Source: Pusillimonas caeni (GTDB lineage: Bacteria > Pseudomonadota > Gammaproteobacteria > Burkholderiales > Burkholderiaceae_B). Taken from it: a stretch of 64,000 nucleotides of DNA. Positions 56,338 to 64,000 of this stretch are shown here, in pieces. The position numbers and the translations under genes are program-made. The stretch is taken from positions 109,507 to 173,506 of the forward strand of contig NZ_PDUW01000010.1 of the NCBI RefSeq assembly GCF_003545815.1, read 5' to 3'. The notes under the pieces are model-generated. The model had not been told where the DNA came from. It saw only the letters and a program-made list of their open reading frames with translations, and ran no database searches. Position 1 is the first letter of the stretch; each line of letters begins with the position of its first letter.

Positions 56338-57981
56338 TCATGCCTCGGCGTTGGCGAGAACCCTCATGCCGCTGACCATGGGAAGCACATCGTCCGTCCA
56401 GACGTCGCCCGTCCAGGCGATGTGCTGATCAGGCCGGACCAACGTCAGGGCTTGGGGATACAGGCCGCGGACACCGGCCTCGTCAGGCCGTATTATCGCC
56501 AGCGGTATGCCAAGGCGCCGCGCATCGGCCTCGGCCGCCGCCACCCCGGCGTGCTTCTCTTTCGATGACACCAACAAGGTCAGGCCCAGGCCGAAGTGAT
56601 CGAACAGCGAACTGCCGTCGTGCATCCACGCATGCGGCGCCCGGCATCCGGGCTCGGCCCTGGGTATGTAGTTCAGGAAATCGCGTGGCGGGTCGGCGCG
56701 GCCGGCCCGGTCGATGACCGGCGAGTCGGCATAGCAGTCGCCCAATATGGTTCCCAGGGTATAGAACTCGGAAAGCTTGCCGCTTTGGATATGTTCGGCG
56801 GCTCGCCTGCGGGCGGCTTCGCCCAGCTCGTTGTCCGCCTCGATATCGCCTTCGAGCAAGGCGTTGCTCATGAGATTATGGTTGGCGGTCGCTTCGCCCA
56901 TGACGTGTATGTGCACGGGGCGGCGTTCGCGTTCATAGCTGTCCAGCAGCGCCGGCCCGCCCCAGCCTTTCAGTACGGCCGAAAGCTTCCAGCCCAGGTC
57001 GACCGCATCGCCTATGCCCATGTTCATGCCAAAGCCGCCGAATGGCGGGTGCATGTGGGCGGCGTCGCCCGCCAGGAAGACCCGGCGGTCGCGATAATGG
57101 GTTGCCAGCAGGCGGCTGGCGACCCATTCATCGGCGCTGAGGATCTCGTAGGGAACGTCGACGCCGGTCGCGCGGCGGATCAGGGCGGGCGCGTCCTCCT
57201 TCGTGAGTCGGACGTCGGGCGCCAGGCCGGTGGGCATGAAGAACCAGCGGTCGCCGGTGTCCATGGGGCCGATCAGGCTGGGGACATCGCTGTTGATCTG
57301 CCAGTACATGATGGCGGGGCCATGCATGTGCGCCTTGGCCAGGCCAGGCGCCCGGAATACGAAGTTGTAGTTTCTGGACAAGCCATATTTGCCCTCGAGC
57401 CGGGCGCCGATGGCATCCCGCACGAGGCTGCGCGGCCCGTCGCACCCGACCAGAAACTGCGCCTCGATCTCGAATCGATCGCCGGTCGCAAGATTGCTCA
57501 AGCGCGCCACGACGGAATCGTCCCGCTGCTCGAAGCCCTGCAATTCGCACTGCAGCTGCAGCTTCACCGAAGGCAGGGTATGCAGCCTGTCGCGCATGAC
57601 CTGCTCGACCGTATATTGCGGAATCCATTGCGCATGCTCGGAATACAGGGGATTGCGGCCCGGAGCGCAATACAGCGCATTGTCGAATCTCGCCAGCCGA
57701 TAACCCGACAGTCGGGTGGTGAACACAATATTCGACGGGTAATCGATACCCAGCGGCGATGCGTCGCGCAACGCCTGTGCAATCCCCCAGCGCCTGAAGT
57801 GCTCGCGCGACCGGACGTTGGTGGTCTTGGCCCGCGGTGCGACGCCTACCCGATCGTTTTTGTCGATGACGAGGCAATCGATGCCACGCAGTCCGAGCTC
57901 GATGGCCAGCCCCTGGCCGACAGGGCCGGCCCCGACCACGAGCACCTGTGTTGATGTGCGGCTGATCTTGGCTGTATTCAC
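56338..57981 (-). CDS. FAD-dependent aromatic monooxygenase (MhpA/TfdB-like)
   Basis: This 547-residue class A flavoprotein hydroxylase starts at the GTG at 57981, chosen because GGAGAAAATAC precedes it; the frame is open to 58077 without a site. It has GAGPVG (17-22) for FAD, the DG motif VGCDGPRSLVRDAIG, and the GD motif VFLAGDAAHMHPPFGGFGMN. It uses NAD(P)H and O2 to hydroxylate a phenol-like ring. It is divergent from the VOC-Rieske genes. Confidence 0.88.
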   Translation of the reverse strand: MNTAKISRTSTQVLVVGAGPVGQGLAIELGLRGIDCLVIDKNDRVGVAPRAKTTNVRSREHFRRWGIAQALRDASPLGIDYPSNIVFTTRLSGYRLARFDNALYCAPGRNPLYSEHAQWIPQYTVEQVMRDRLHTLPSVKLQLQCELQGFEQRDDSVVARLSNLATGDRFEIEAQFLVGCDGPRSLVRDAIGARLEGKYGLSRNYNFVFRAPGLAKAHMHGPAIMYWQINSDVPSLIGPMDTGDRWFFMPTGLAPDVRLTKEDAPALIRRATGVDVPYEILSADEWVASRLLATHYRDRRVFLAGDAAHMHPPFGGFGMNMGIGDAVDLGWKLSAVLKGWGGPALLDSYERERRPVHIHVMGEATANHNLMSNALLEGDIEADNELGEAARRRAAEHIQSGKLSEFYTLGTILGDCYADSPVIDRAGRADPPRDFLNYIPRAEPGCRAPHAWMHDGSSLFDHFGLGLTLLVSSKEKHAGVAAAEADARRLGIPLAIIRPDEAGVRGLYPQALTLVRPDQHIAWTGDVWTDDVLPMVSGMRVLANAEA

Positions 57982-58151
57982 GTATTTTCTCCACGGTTCT
58001 TTCCGGCGTCGGCTGCCGCCTTTCCCTGCGAGAAAATTTACTGAGCCGACCCTGGCGGCATAAGATGGCAATTCCATCCGGGTGATGCCGAACCGTAATC
58101 AGCCGGACAAAACCGGTTGCGCCCCAGGCCGCCAAAACGGGCCAAAATGGA

Positions 58152-58183
58152 TTGACAGGGGCAACTGGTATCGTCACCATACT
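58152..58183 (+). promoter_or_regulatory. Promoter and dyad upstream of the VOC-Rieske genes
   Basis: A perfect TTGACA (58152-58157) is followed by the near-palindrome GTATCGT-C-ACCATAC (58168-58182), which covers the likely -10. The arms differ at one base. The site could be bound by the MarR protein encoded at 60092. Confidence 0.5.
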
Positions 58184-58240
58184 AAAAAAGAAACCGCATC
58201 CCGCGCGAGACGCATGGGCAATACATTAGGAGACACAACC

Positions 58241-58864
58241 ATGAACGTGGCAACCCAACATCACGCCGCTTCCGCCGAAGTGAAAGAGCCCGCCGTCAAC
58301 CTGAAGTTCAGCCATATGGGGCTCAGCGTCAAGAACATACCGGCCATGGAAGAGTTCTACACCAAGGTGCTGGGCTTTACCGTCACCGATCGCGGCCACG
58401 CCGGCGGCATGCAACTGGTGTTTCTTTCCCGCGACCCGCTCGACCATCACCAGATCGTTCTGGCGTCCGGCCGCCCGCCCGAACTTCCCGCCAATACGGC
58501 CAATCCCCAGTTCGGGCCCAGCATCAACCAGATCTCATTCAAGCTGGGCGGGCTGTCCGACCTGCGCGACATCCACAAACGCCTGCTCGCAGCGGGCGGC
58601 GAAAGCATTTTCCCCGCCAATCACGGTATCGCCTGGAGCATCTATGCGCACGATCCCGAAGGCAACAACCTGGAATTCTTCGTCGACACCGACTGGTACA
58701 TCACCCAGCCCTTCCTGATTCCGCTCGATCTGACCCAGGCCGACGACGACATCTTCGAGCTCACCAAAAAATTGTGCGAAGACAGCGAAGGGTTCGAGCC
58801 CTATACGCAGTGGCGCGACCGGATATCAAAAAAGATGACTCCGTTCGTGGACCCGGCCAGGTAA
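58241..58864 (+). CDS. VOC-family protein, extradiol dioxygenase/glyoxalase-like
   Basis: This 207-residue protein is of the vicinal oxygen chelate fold. It starts at the ATG at 58241 behind AGGAG; the open frame upstream to 58082 is leader. Ligand-like positions are H25 (FSHMGLSV) and E145 (NLEFFVDTDWY). The second histidine expected in INHxSF is glutamine Q97 (INQISF). It may cleave a catechol or act as a glyoxalase-like enzyme. It lies between the FAD monooxygenase and the Rieske oxygenase. Confidence 0.8.
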   Translation: MNVATQHHAASAEVKEPAVNLKFSHMGLSVKNIPAMEEFYTKVLGFTVTDRGHAGGMQLVFLSRDPLDHHQIVLASGRPPELPANTANPQFGPSINQISFKLGGLSDLRDIHKRLLAAGGESIFPANHGIAWSIYAHDPEGNNLEFFVDTDWYITQPFLIPLDLTQADDDIFELTKKLCEDSEGFEPYTQWRDRISKKMTPFVDPAR

Positions 58865-59012
58865 ACCCTGCGCGAGTCGGACTTCGCTCCACCGTTCTTT
58901 CGACATTGAAGCGCCCGGGCGTTTGTATGCGCCCGCTTTGGCGCGCGCCCTTCTTCGACGTCTGTAAATCGTCCCGGCCATAAAGCTGGTCTCGCTTGCC
59001 AAGGAGCACTCC

Positions 59013-60047
59013 ATGTTTATCCGAAACGCCTGGTATATAGGGGCCTGGGCCCACGAGATCGAACAGGCGCCCTTCGCGCGCACCATCATGAACGAGCCCA
59101 TCGTTTTCTTTCGCGACCGGACGGGAAATATCTGCGCATTGGAAGATCGATGTTGCCATCGGGGTGCGCCGCTGCGCTTCGGGCAGGTCGTCGATGCGGG
59201 GCTGGAATGCGGCTACCATGGCATGGTGTTCGACGGCTCGGGTCAATGCGTCAAGATCCCGGCCCAGGACAAGATTCCCGCAAAAGCCTGCGTTCGGCAT
59301 TACCCCGTGGTCGAAAAAGATGAATTCATCTGGATATGGATGGGCGACGCCGAATCGGCCGATGAGTCCAAGATCATCGACTACCCCTTCCATAATGACC
59401 ATAAACGCTGGCCGCACAAACATGCGATTTACGAAATCCAGGCCAGCTACAAACTGATGGTCGACAATCTGATGGACATGACCCACGTCGGCTATGTTCA
59501 TAAATCGACCATAGGCGGCAATCCCAACGTCCACGTGGATGCCAAGACTATCGTCACCCCTGGCGACAATGGCCTTAAATACGTCCGGTGGCTGCTCGAC
59601 AGCCCGCCTCCGGCCACCTATTCCAAGGTCGTGCACTTCGAGGGCAATATCGACCGCTGGGCCGAATTCGAATACATTGCGCCGTCGTCGATTATCCAGT
59701 GGACCGGCGGCATCGACGTCGGGAAAGGCGCACAGGAAAACCGCGATCAGGATGGCGTGGCCATTCGTGTGTTCCATGGCCTGACTCCGGTCACCGAAAC
59801 CAGCTGCCTCTACTTCTGGGCACCGGCCCACGGCTTCCGGCAGGACGAGCCCGAGATCACCGAGGCGCTGTACCGGGAAATCGACACGGCGTTCAAAGAA
59901 GACAAGCGCATCGTCGAAGGGCAACAGGCCATGCTCAACGCCACGGGCGAAGACAGAACCGTCGATCTGGTTTCAGATGCCGCGCGCATCCAGATGCGGC
60001 GCGTCATGCAGCGGCTCGAAAAAGAAAGCAATCCAGCGGCCGGCTAA
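59013..60047 (+). CDS. Rieske non-heme iron oxygenase, VanA-like
   Basis: This 344-residue protein has a Rieske centre C47-x-H49 with C66-x2-H69 and an iron site in DNLMDMTHVGYVH. Like the oxygenase at 22255, it belongs to the VanA-type O-demethylase/ring hydroxylase group and lacks a local reductase. It follows the VOC gene after 148 bases behind AGGAG. It probably opens the pathway that the FAD monooxygenase and VOC protein continue. Confidence 0.87.
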   Translation: MFIRNAWYIGAWAHEIEQAPFARTIMNEPIVFFRDRTGNICALEDRCCHRGAPLRFGQVVDAGLECGYHGMVFDGSGQCVKIPAQDKIPAKACVRHYPVVEKDEFIWIWMGDAESADESKIIDYPFHNDHKRWPHKHAIYEIQASYKLMVDNLMDMTHVGYVHKSTIGGNPNVHVDAKTIVTPGDNGLKYVRWLLDSPPPATYSKVVHFEGNIDRWAEFEYIAPSSIIQWTGGIDVGKGAQENRDQDGVAIRVFHGLTPVTETSCLYFWAPAHGFRQDEPEITEALYREIDTAFKEDKRIVEGQQAMLNATGEDRTVDLVSDAARIQMRRVMQRLEKESNPAAG

Positions 60048-60091
60048 GGCGTCCGACACCGATGGCGGGCCTTCGGAAGCGCCTCAGCGCC

Positions 60092-60601
60092 TCAGCGCCG
60101 CACGCGCACCCGCGCGGACCTGGCCCCCTCGTCGCGCACCGCATCGTCATGCAGCGCCCGCAACGCCCTCAGCATGGCCGCCATGTCGTCTTCGCCCGTA
60201 ACGCGGGCCATTTCCTCCTGCACCTCGATCATGGCGGCGCGTATGGCTTTCATCAGCGCCACACCCTGCTTGGCGAACGACACCACTTTCGCCCGGCCGT
60301 CGTCCGGATCGACGCGAAGCTCCACCAAGCCCAATTGCTCGCATTCTTTGACGATCTTGCCCATGGACCCTTTGGTGATCCGTGCCCGTGCCGCCAAGTC
60401 GACGATACGCGTCCCTTCGGGATCTAGGTGACGCAAGACATTGAAATGAACATGGCGAACCATCGAAAAGCCCGACTGCTCGAGCCTGTGCATCAGCCTG
60501 CCTTCAAAAACACCGAATCCGGCAAGCAGCAGGCGGCCCACGTTGTCCGAACGCCAGCTGTGCGTCAAGCCCAGGTCCAGATCCGATTCACCCAAAGTCA
60601 C
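60092..60601 (-). CDS. MarR-family regulator
   Basis: This 169-residue protein starts at a GTG (60601). The winged helix covers about 55-115 (TRIVDLAARARITKGSMGKI; VELRVDPDDGRAKVVSF). It is convergent with the Rieske oxygenase gene and downstream of prpR on the same strand, but separated from it by a terminator. It probably represses the aromatic cluster until a ligand binds. Confidence 0.85.
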   Translation of the reverse strand: MTLGESDLDLGLTHSWRSDNVGRLLLAGFGVFEGRLMHRLEQSGFSMVRHVHFNVLRHLDPEGTRIVDLAARARITKGSMGKIVKECEQLGLVELRVDPDDGRAKVVSFAKQGVALMKAIRAAMIEVQEEMARVTGEDDMAAMLRALRALHDDAVRDEGARSARVRVRR

Positions 60602-60617
60602 GACCGCCCGTCTCTCG

Positions 60618-60647
60618 CGAAAAATTGAAATCTTACTCTGATTTCAA
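60618..60647 (-). terminator. Intrinsic terminator containing the prpR stop codon
   Basis: TTGAAATC (60625-60632) and GATTTCAA (60640-60647) pair perfectly around a seven-base loop that includes the prpR TAA. On the minus strand it is followed by TTTTTCGC. The stem is AT-rich but the U-tract is good. Confidence 0.6.
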
Positions 60648-62549
60648 CCTGCGCCAGAGCGTGGTTCGGCTTATGTTCAGGACCTCGGCGGCCTTTGCCT
60701 GATTGCCGCCGCACTCACGCAGCACCTTTTCGATATGGCGTAGATCGGCGGCGCGCCGATGCTCGCTCAGTTCTGCGGTCCGAGGTTCGCCTTCATTTTC
60801 GAAGATCTCGGGCACCAGGGCCTTCAATGCTTCGGCAGCGGCCCCCTGCATCGGATACAGGTCGCTCAACACCATGATGCGCTCCAGCACATTCTCCAGC
60901 TCGCGCACGTTTCCCGGCCAAGCGTAATGCCGCGCAGTCTCGAGCAAGGCTTCGATCAAGCCTGCCTCGGGCAGCCGCCGATCGCCCGGCTGCTTTGCCC
61001 ACTTTTTCTGCAAGGCATGGATAAGCGGCCGCAAATCTTCGGGCCGCTCGCGCAACGACGGCAAACGGACGAGGAGAATGTTCAACCGATAATAAAGATC
61101 TCTTCTGAACTTGCCCTGGGCCGCTCGGGAAGCCAGGTCCTGGTGCGTGGCCGCTATGACGCGCACGTCGATCGGCGTAGGATCGGTGGCGCCGATGCGC
61201 AACACCTCCTTTTCCTGCAGGACCCGCAGCAGGCGGGTCTGCAAGGACAACGGCATCTCGCCGATTTCATCGAGGAAGAGGGTGCCCGTGTGAGCGGCCT
61301 CGAACAGCCCCGTCTTTCCGCCGCGGCTGGCGCCGGTGAAAGACCCCTCGGTGTACCCGAACAGTTCGCTTTCGAGCAGGCTTTCCGGAAAGGCGCCGCA
61401 ATTGATGGCCACGAACGGCTGGCTGGAGCGCTCGCTTTCCATATGGATGCTTTGCGCGATCAACTCTTTGCCGGTGCCGCTTTCCCCCGTAATGAGAACC
61501 GTCGCGCCGCTTTTTGCGCAGGCCGCCACGCGCGCCCGGACATCGGAGATCAGTGGGCTGTCTCCTACGATATCGCCCAGGCCGTAGCGCGTCGAACGCG
61601 TGCGCGATGCACTGCGGGTGCGCAAATTGCGATCCATGCGCCGTATCGCCTCCGGGTCCTGGCAGATCAGTACCGCGCCGGTCAGCCTGCCCTGCTCGAG
61701 AATGGGGACCCGGCTCGTGATCAGTGTTCTGCCGGAAAGCCTCTGGACTCTTTCGAGTTCGGGCCGCTGCCAGCGCAGGGTGGACTCCAGGTCTGACTCG
61801 CTCATGAAAGAGCTCAAGGGCTCTCCGACGAGCTTGCTTGCCGGCCGGCCCAGTATCTTCTCCATCGCGGGGTTCAGCACCTCGATGCGTCCCTCGACAT
61901 CCACCGCCACCACGCCGTCCCTGAGTTCGCCCAGGATCGTGTTGATCCGGTCGCGTTTGGCCAGTTCCGCCCTTTGCAAGCGCCCTACCTCCACGGCGTC
62001 TTCGATGGCTTGCCGCACCAGCCGCTGTGAATAGATCAGTATTCCGGTCAAACCGCTGGCTCGGGCCAGATCGACCACGAGGCCCGGCGCGACGATGACC
62101 TCGATGCCGGCCGACTTCAGCTCATGAACACAGGCGCGCGCCTCTTCTTCGCTGCGGTAGCTGCGTAGTGCGACCGGGAGCGCAAAGGTGTCGACGAACT
62201 GGCGGATTTCATCGGACACCGCATCGTAGGTAACCAGGGCGATGCGATCTGAATAATTCCTGGCCTTGGCCAGTGCCTGCATGACGTCGAACCCGCTGAC
62301 CCTGACCAGCACGACCGGTATGTCCATGCGCTGTCGCAGATAGTTTCCATTGGATCCGGCCGCCACGATCGCGTCTATGGTCGATTGCCGGCGCCGTGCC
62401 GCGATGTCGGCCACCGCTTCGTCATAGGCCTTCTCGATCAGGGTGATTTCCGCAGCGGCATGGAAATCCGGTATGAGTTCTTCGAGCAGGTGTCGCAGGC
62501 CATGCAGACCCACGGCCACGATGTGCACGGGATGCGGAGCAGCACGCAT
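60633..62549 (-). CDS. prpR: PrpR-type sigma54-dependent activator
   Basis: This 638-residue protein has an N-terminal PrpR sensor domain (about 1-190), a PAS domain (about 205-310), a AAA+ domain with GESGTGKE and the sigma54-contact loop GSFTGA (usually GAFTGA), and a C-terminal Fis-type helix (KAAEVLNISRTTLWRRLK). It is expected to sense 2-methylcitrate and activate prpBC from a sigma54 promoter. I start it at 62549 because AGAAGG lies seven bases upstream; the ATG at 62555 is too close to that site. Confidence 0.9.
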   Translation of the reverse strand: MRAAPHPVHIVAVGLHGLRHLLEELIPDFHAAAEITLIEKAYDEAVADIAARRRQSTIDAIVAAGSNGNYLRQRMDIPVVLVRVSGFDVMQALAKARNYSDRIALVTYDAVSDEIRQFVDTFALPVALRSYRSEEEARACVHELKSAGIEVIVAPGLVVDLARASGLTGILIYSQRLVRQAIEDAVEVGRLQRAELAKRDRINTILGELRDGVVAVDVEGRIEVLNPAMEKILGRPASKLVGEPLSSFMSESDLESTLRWQRPELERVQRLSGRTLITSRVPILEQGRLTGAVLICQDPEAIRRMDRNLRTRSASRTRSTRYGLGDIVGDSPLISDVRARVAACAKSGATVLITGESGTGKELIAQSIHMESERSSQPFVAINCGAFPESLLESELFGYTEGSFTGASRGGKTGLFEAAHTGTLFLDEIGEMPLSLQTRLLRVLQEKEVLRIGATDPTPIDVRVIAATHQDLASRAAQGKFRRDLYYRLNILLVRLPSLRERPEDLRPLIHALQKKWAKQPGDRRLPEAGLIEALLETARHYAWPGNVRELENVLERIMVLSDLYPMQGAAAEALKALVPEIFENEGEPRTAELSEHRRAADLRHIEKVLRECGGNQAKAAEVLNISRTTLWRRLKSE

Positions 62550-62585
62550 GATCATGCCTTCTATTCGGGTTTTCGTTGCCGCTAT

Positions 62586-62612
62586 TGAAACACTTTAATT
62601 TCAAAAATGAAA
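62586..62612. promoter_or_regulatory. Candidate PrpR upstream activator sites
   Basis: TGAAA (62586-62590), TTTCA (62599-62603) and TGAAA (62608-62612) form overlapping dyads, including TTTCA-N4-TGAAA. They lie about 95-120 bases upstream of the prpB -24 element, in the divergent prpR-prpB region. Confidence 0.45.
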
Positions 62613-62705
62613 CATGCTTGTGAAGTGCAAATGAGCAGGCATTGAATTCGACGATTTTTCGTTTAAATAACAAAAGCTTATAGGCATTACCTTGGTCTTA
62701 GAAAT

Positions 62706-62721
62706 TGGCATGTAGTTTGCG
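62706..62721 (+). promoter_or_regulatory. Sigma54 (-24/-12) promoter of prpB
   Basis: TGGCATG-N4-TTGCG fits the sigma54 consensus, with GG at 62707-62708 and GC at 62719-62720. Predicted transcription starts near 62732. This rules out an in-frame ATG at 62724 as the prpB start. Confidence 0.82.
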
Positions 62722-62756
62722 TAATGCGTATTACCTATCTCTTAGAGCACAATGCC

Positions 62757-63671
62757 ATGTCCCTGGATCGACAACCCGCGCTTTCACCCGGAGCCTTGTT
62801 CCGCGCCGCGCTGGCCGATGAGAAGCCGCTGCAAATCGCCGGCGCCATCAATGCCAACCATGCCCTGCTTGCACAACGTGCGGGATACCGGGCGATCTAC
62901 CTCTCCGGCGGCGGCGTGGCCGCCGGCTCGCTCGGGCTTCCCGACCTGGGCATCAACACGCTGGACGACGTGCTGACCGACGTGCGGCGCATCACCGACG
63001 TGTGCGACCTGCCGCTGCTGGTGGACATCGATACCGGCTTCGGGCCTTCGGCCTTCAACATCGCACGCACCATAAGAAGCCTGGAGAAGGCCGGCGCCGC
63101 CGCCTGCCACATCGAGGACCAGGTGGGCGCCAAGCGCTGCGGACACCGCCCCGGCAAGGAAATCGTCAGCACACAGGAAATGGCCGACCGGGTCAAGGCA
63201 GCGGCCGACGCGCGCACCGACTCCGGTTTCTACTTGATCGCCCGCACGGATGCCCTCGCATCGCAAGGCCTGGAAGCCGCGCTGGAGCGCGCCCAGGCCT
63301 GTGTCGAAGCGGGCGCCGACGCCATCTTCGCGGAAGCGGTTCAGACTCTGGAAACCTATGCAGCCTTTACCGAAGCCCTTGACGTCCCCGTACTTGCAAA
63401 CATTACCGAATTCGGACAGACCCCCTTGTTCTCACTCGAAGAGCTGGGCAGCGTCGGCGTGGGGATGGCGCTTTATCCCCTCTCGGCTTTCCGGGCCATG
63501 AACAAGGCGGCCGAAACCGTCTACGGCGCCATCCGGCGCGACGGCCACCAAAGAAACGTCATCGACCTGATGCAGACTCGCGAAGAACTGTACGACCGCA
63601 TCGGTTACCACGCTTTCGAGCAGAAACTGGACGAACTCTTCCGGCAAAACGCCGGAACCCTCGATAAGTAA
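62757..63671 (+). CDS. prpB: 2-Methylisocitrate lyase
   Basis: This 304-residue isocitrate-lyase-family enzyme splits 2-methylisocitrate into pyruvate and succinate in propionate breakdown. The catalytic cysteine is C128 in KRCGH, and metal-binding acidic residues lie in VDIDTGFG. The ATG at 62757 follows the predicted transcription start; an ATG at 62724 lies before it. prpC follows after 25 bases. Confidence 0.94.
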   Translation: MSLDRQPALSPGALFRAALADEKPLQIAGAINANHALLAQRAGYRAIYLSGGGVAAGSLGLPDLGINTLDDVLTDVRRITDVCDLPLLVDIDTGFGPSAFNIARTIRSLEKAGAAACHIEDQVGAKRCGHRPGKEIVSTQEMADRVKAAADARTDSGFYLIARTDALASQGLEAALERAQACVEAGADAIFAEAVQTLETYAAFTEALDVPVLANITEFGQTPLFSLEELGSVGVGMALYPLSAFRAMNKAAETVYGAIRRDGHQRNVIDLMQTREELYDRIGYHAFEQKLDELFRQNAGTLDK

Positions 63672-63696
63672 CCCGGGCATACTGAAGGAGATACCC

Positions 63697-64000
63697 ATGG
63701 CCAAGACCGACCATCGCCCCGCCCTGCCGGCGTCGGCCCAAGAAGCCGACGCCACAGCTTCGCCCCAAGGTCCCAAAGTCAAGAAATCCGTCGCCCTGTC
63801 CGGCGTCGTGGCCGGCAACACGGCCCTGTGCACGGTGGGGCGCAGCGGCAACGACCTGCATTACCGCGGCTATGACATTCTCGACATCGCCGACACCAGC
63901 GAATTCGAGGAGATCGCCCACCTGCTCGTTCACGGCAGCCTGCCCACCCGCGCAGAGCTCAAGGCCTACAAAGAAAAGCTGCGGCGGCTGCGGGGCCTGC
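63697..64000 (+). CDS. prpC: 2-Methylcitrate synthase (5' part only)
   Basis: The first 101 residues are visible before the window ends. The citrate-synthase-family start VAGNTALCTVGRSGNDLHYRG and the following GYDILDIA segment are clear, preceded by a longer than usual N-terminal tail of about 35 residues. The enzyme joins propionyl-CoA and oxaloacetate. GAAGGAG lies upstream of the ATG, and it is co-transcribed with prpB. Confidence 0.9.
   Translation, partial: MAKTDHRPALPASAQEADATASPQGPKVKKSVALSGVVAGNTALCTVGRSGNDLHYRGYDILDIADTSEFEEIAHLLVHGSLPTRAELKAYKEKLRRLRGL

Noticed and set aside
62724..62756. Upstream in-frame start for prpB
   Set aside because: It lies before the transcription start predicted from the sigma54 promoter and lacks a ribosome site.

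Overview
The window is high-GC DNA from a beta-proteobacterium, most likely of the Alcaligenaceae (Bordetella/Achromobacter/Pusillimonas type). The reasons are the rpmI-rplT-pheST-ihfA-merR order, the comM/ubiK/glnK/amtB/gshB/PTS neighbourhood, a beta-proteobacterial porin, and many LysR-, MarR- and ABC-linked catabolic operons. This placement is an inference from gene content. I saw no rRNA, tRNA, CRISPR array, insertion sequence or phage gene.

Layout. At 1-1817 lies the 5' part of an EAL-CBS-GGDEF c-di-GMP protein. From 1960 to 8298 (minus strand) there is a complete SUF iron-sulfur operon, sufR-B-C-D-S-U-T, preceded by an Atm1-type ABC exporter. An ECF sigma factor/anti-sigma pair (10312-11891) follows. 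Next come a di-iron ferritin-like protein, a MerR regulator, ihfA, pheT, pheS, rplT and rpmI, all on the minus strand. comM is at 18012-19532. A catabolic cassette (NCS2 purine permease, TIM-barrel protein, Rieske oxygenase, divergent LysR) sits between comM and ubiK. Then come a lipoprotein, a sigma54-type glnK-amtB operon, a regulatory PTS (EI, HPr, EIIA), gshB, infC and thrS. The thrS-infC pair is therefore about 13 kb away from rpmI-rplT, next to which it often lies in other bacteria.

From 34 kb onward the window is almost wholly catabolic and transport genes. They are: a MarR/cytosine-deaminase-like/ABC operon with two substrate-binding proteins; a porin; a spermidine/putrescine-type ABC system with a LysR regulator; a FAH hydrolase divergent from an amidohydrolase-ALDH-iron ADH operon; a stand-alone AceE-type E1 dehydrogenase divergent from an Lrp/AsnC regulator; an orphan LivJ-type binding protein; and an aromatic-type cluster (EthD-like protein, FAD monooxygenase, VOC protein, Rieske oxygenase, MarR). 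The window ends with the 2-methylcitrate locus: PrpR activator, prpB and the start of prpC.

Regulatory sequences of note are two near-consensus -24/-12 promoters (glnK and prpB), a pair of NtrC-like sites upstream of glnK, an AUC-initiated infC, and a structured thrS leader ending in an intrinsic terminator just before the start codon. The least explained gene sets are the Rieske/TIM-barrel/NCS2 cassette, the two-binding-protein deaminase operon, and the amidohydrolase cluster whose metal-binding HxH motif is altered.
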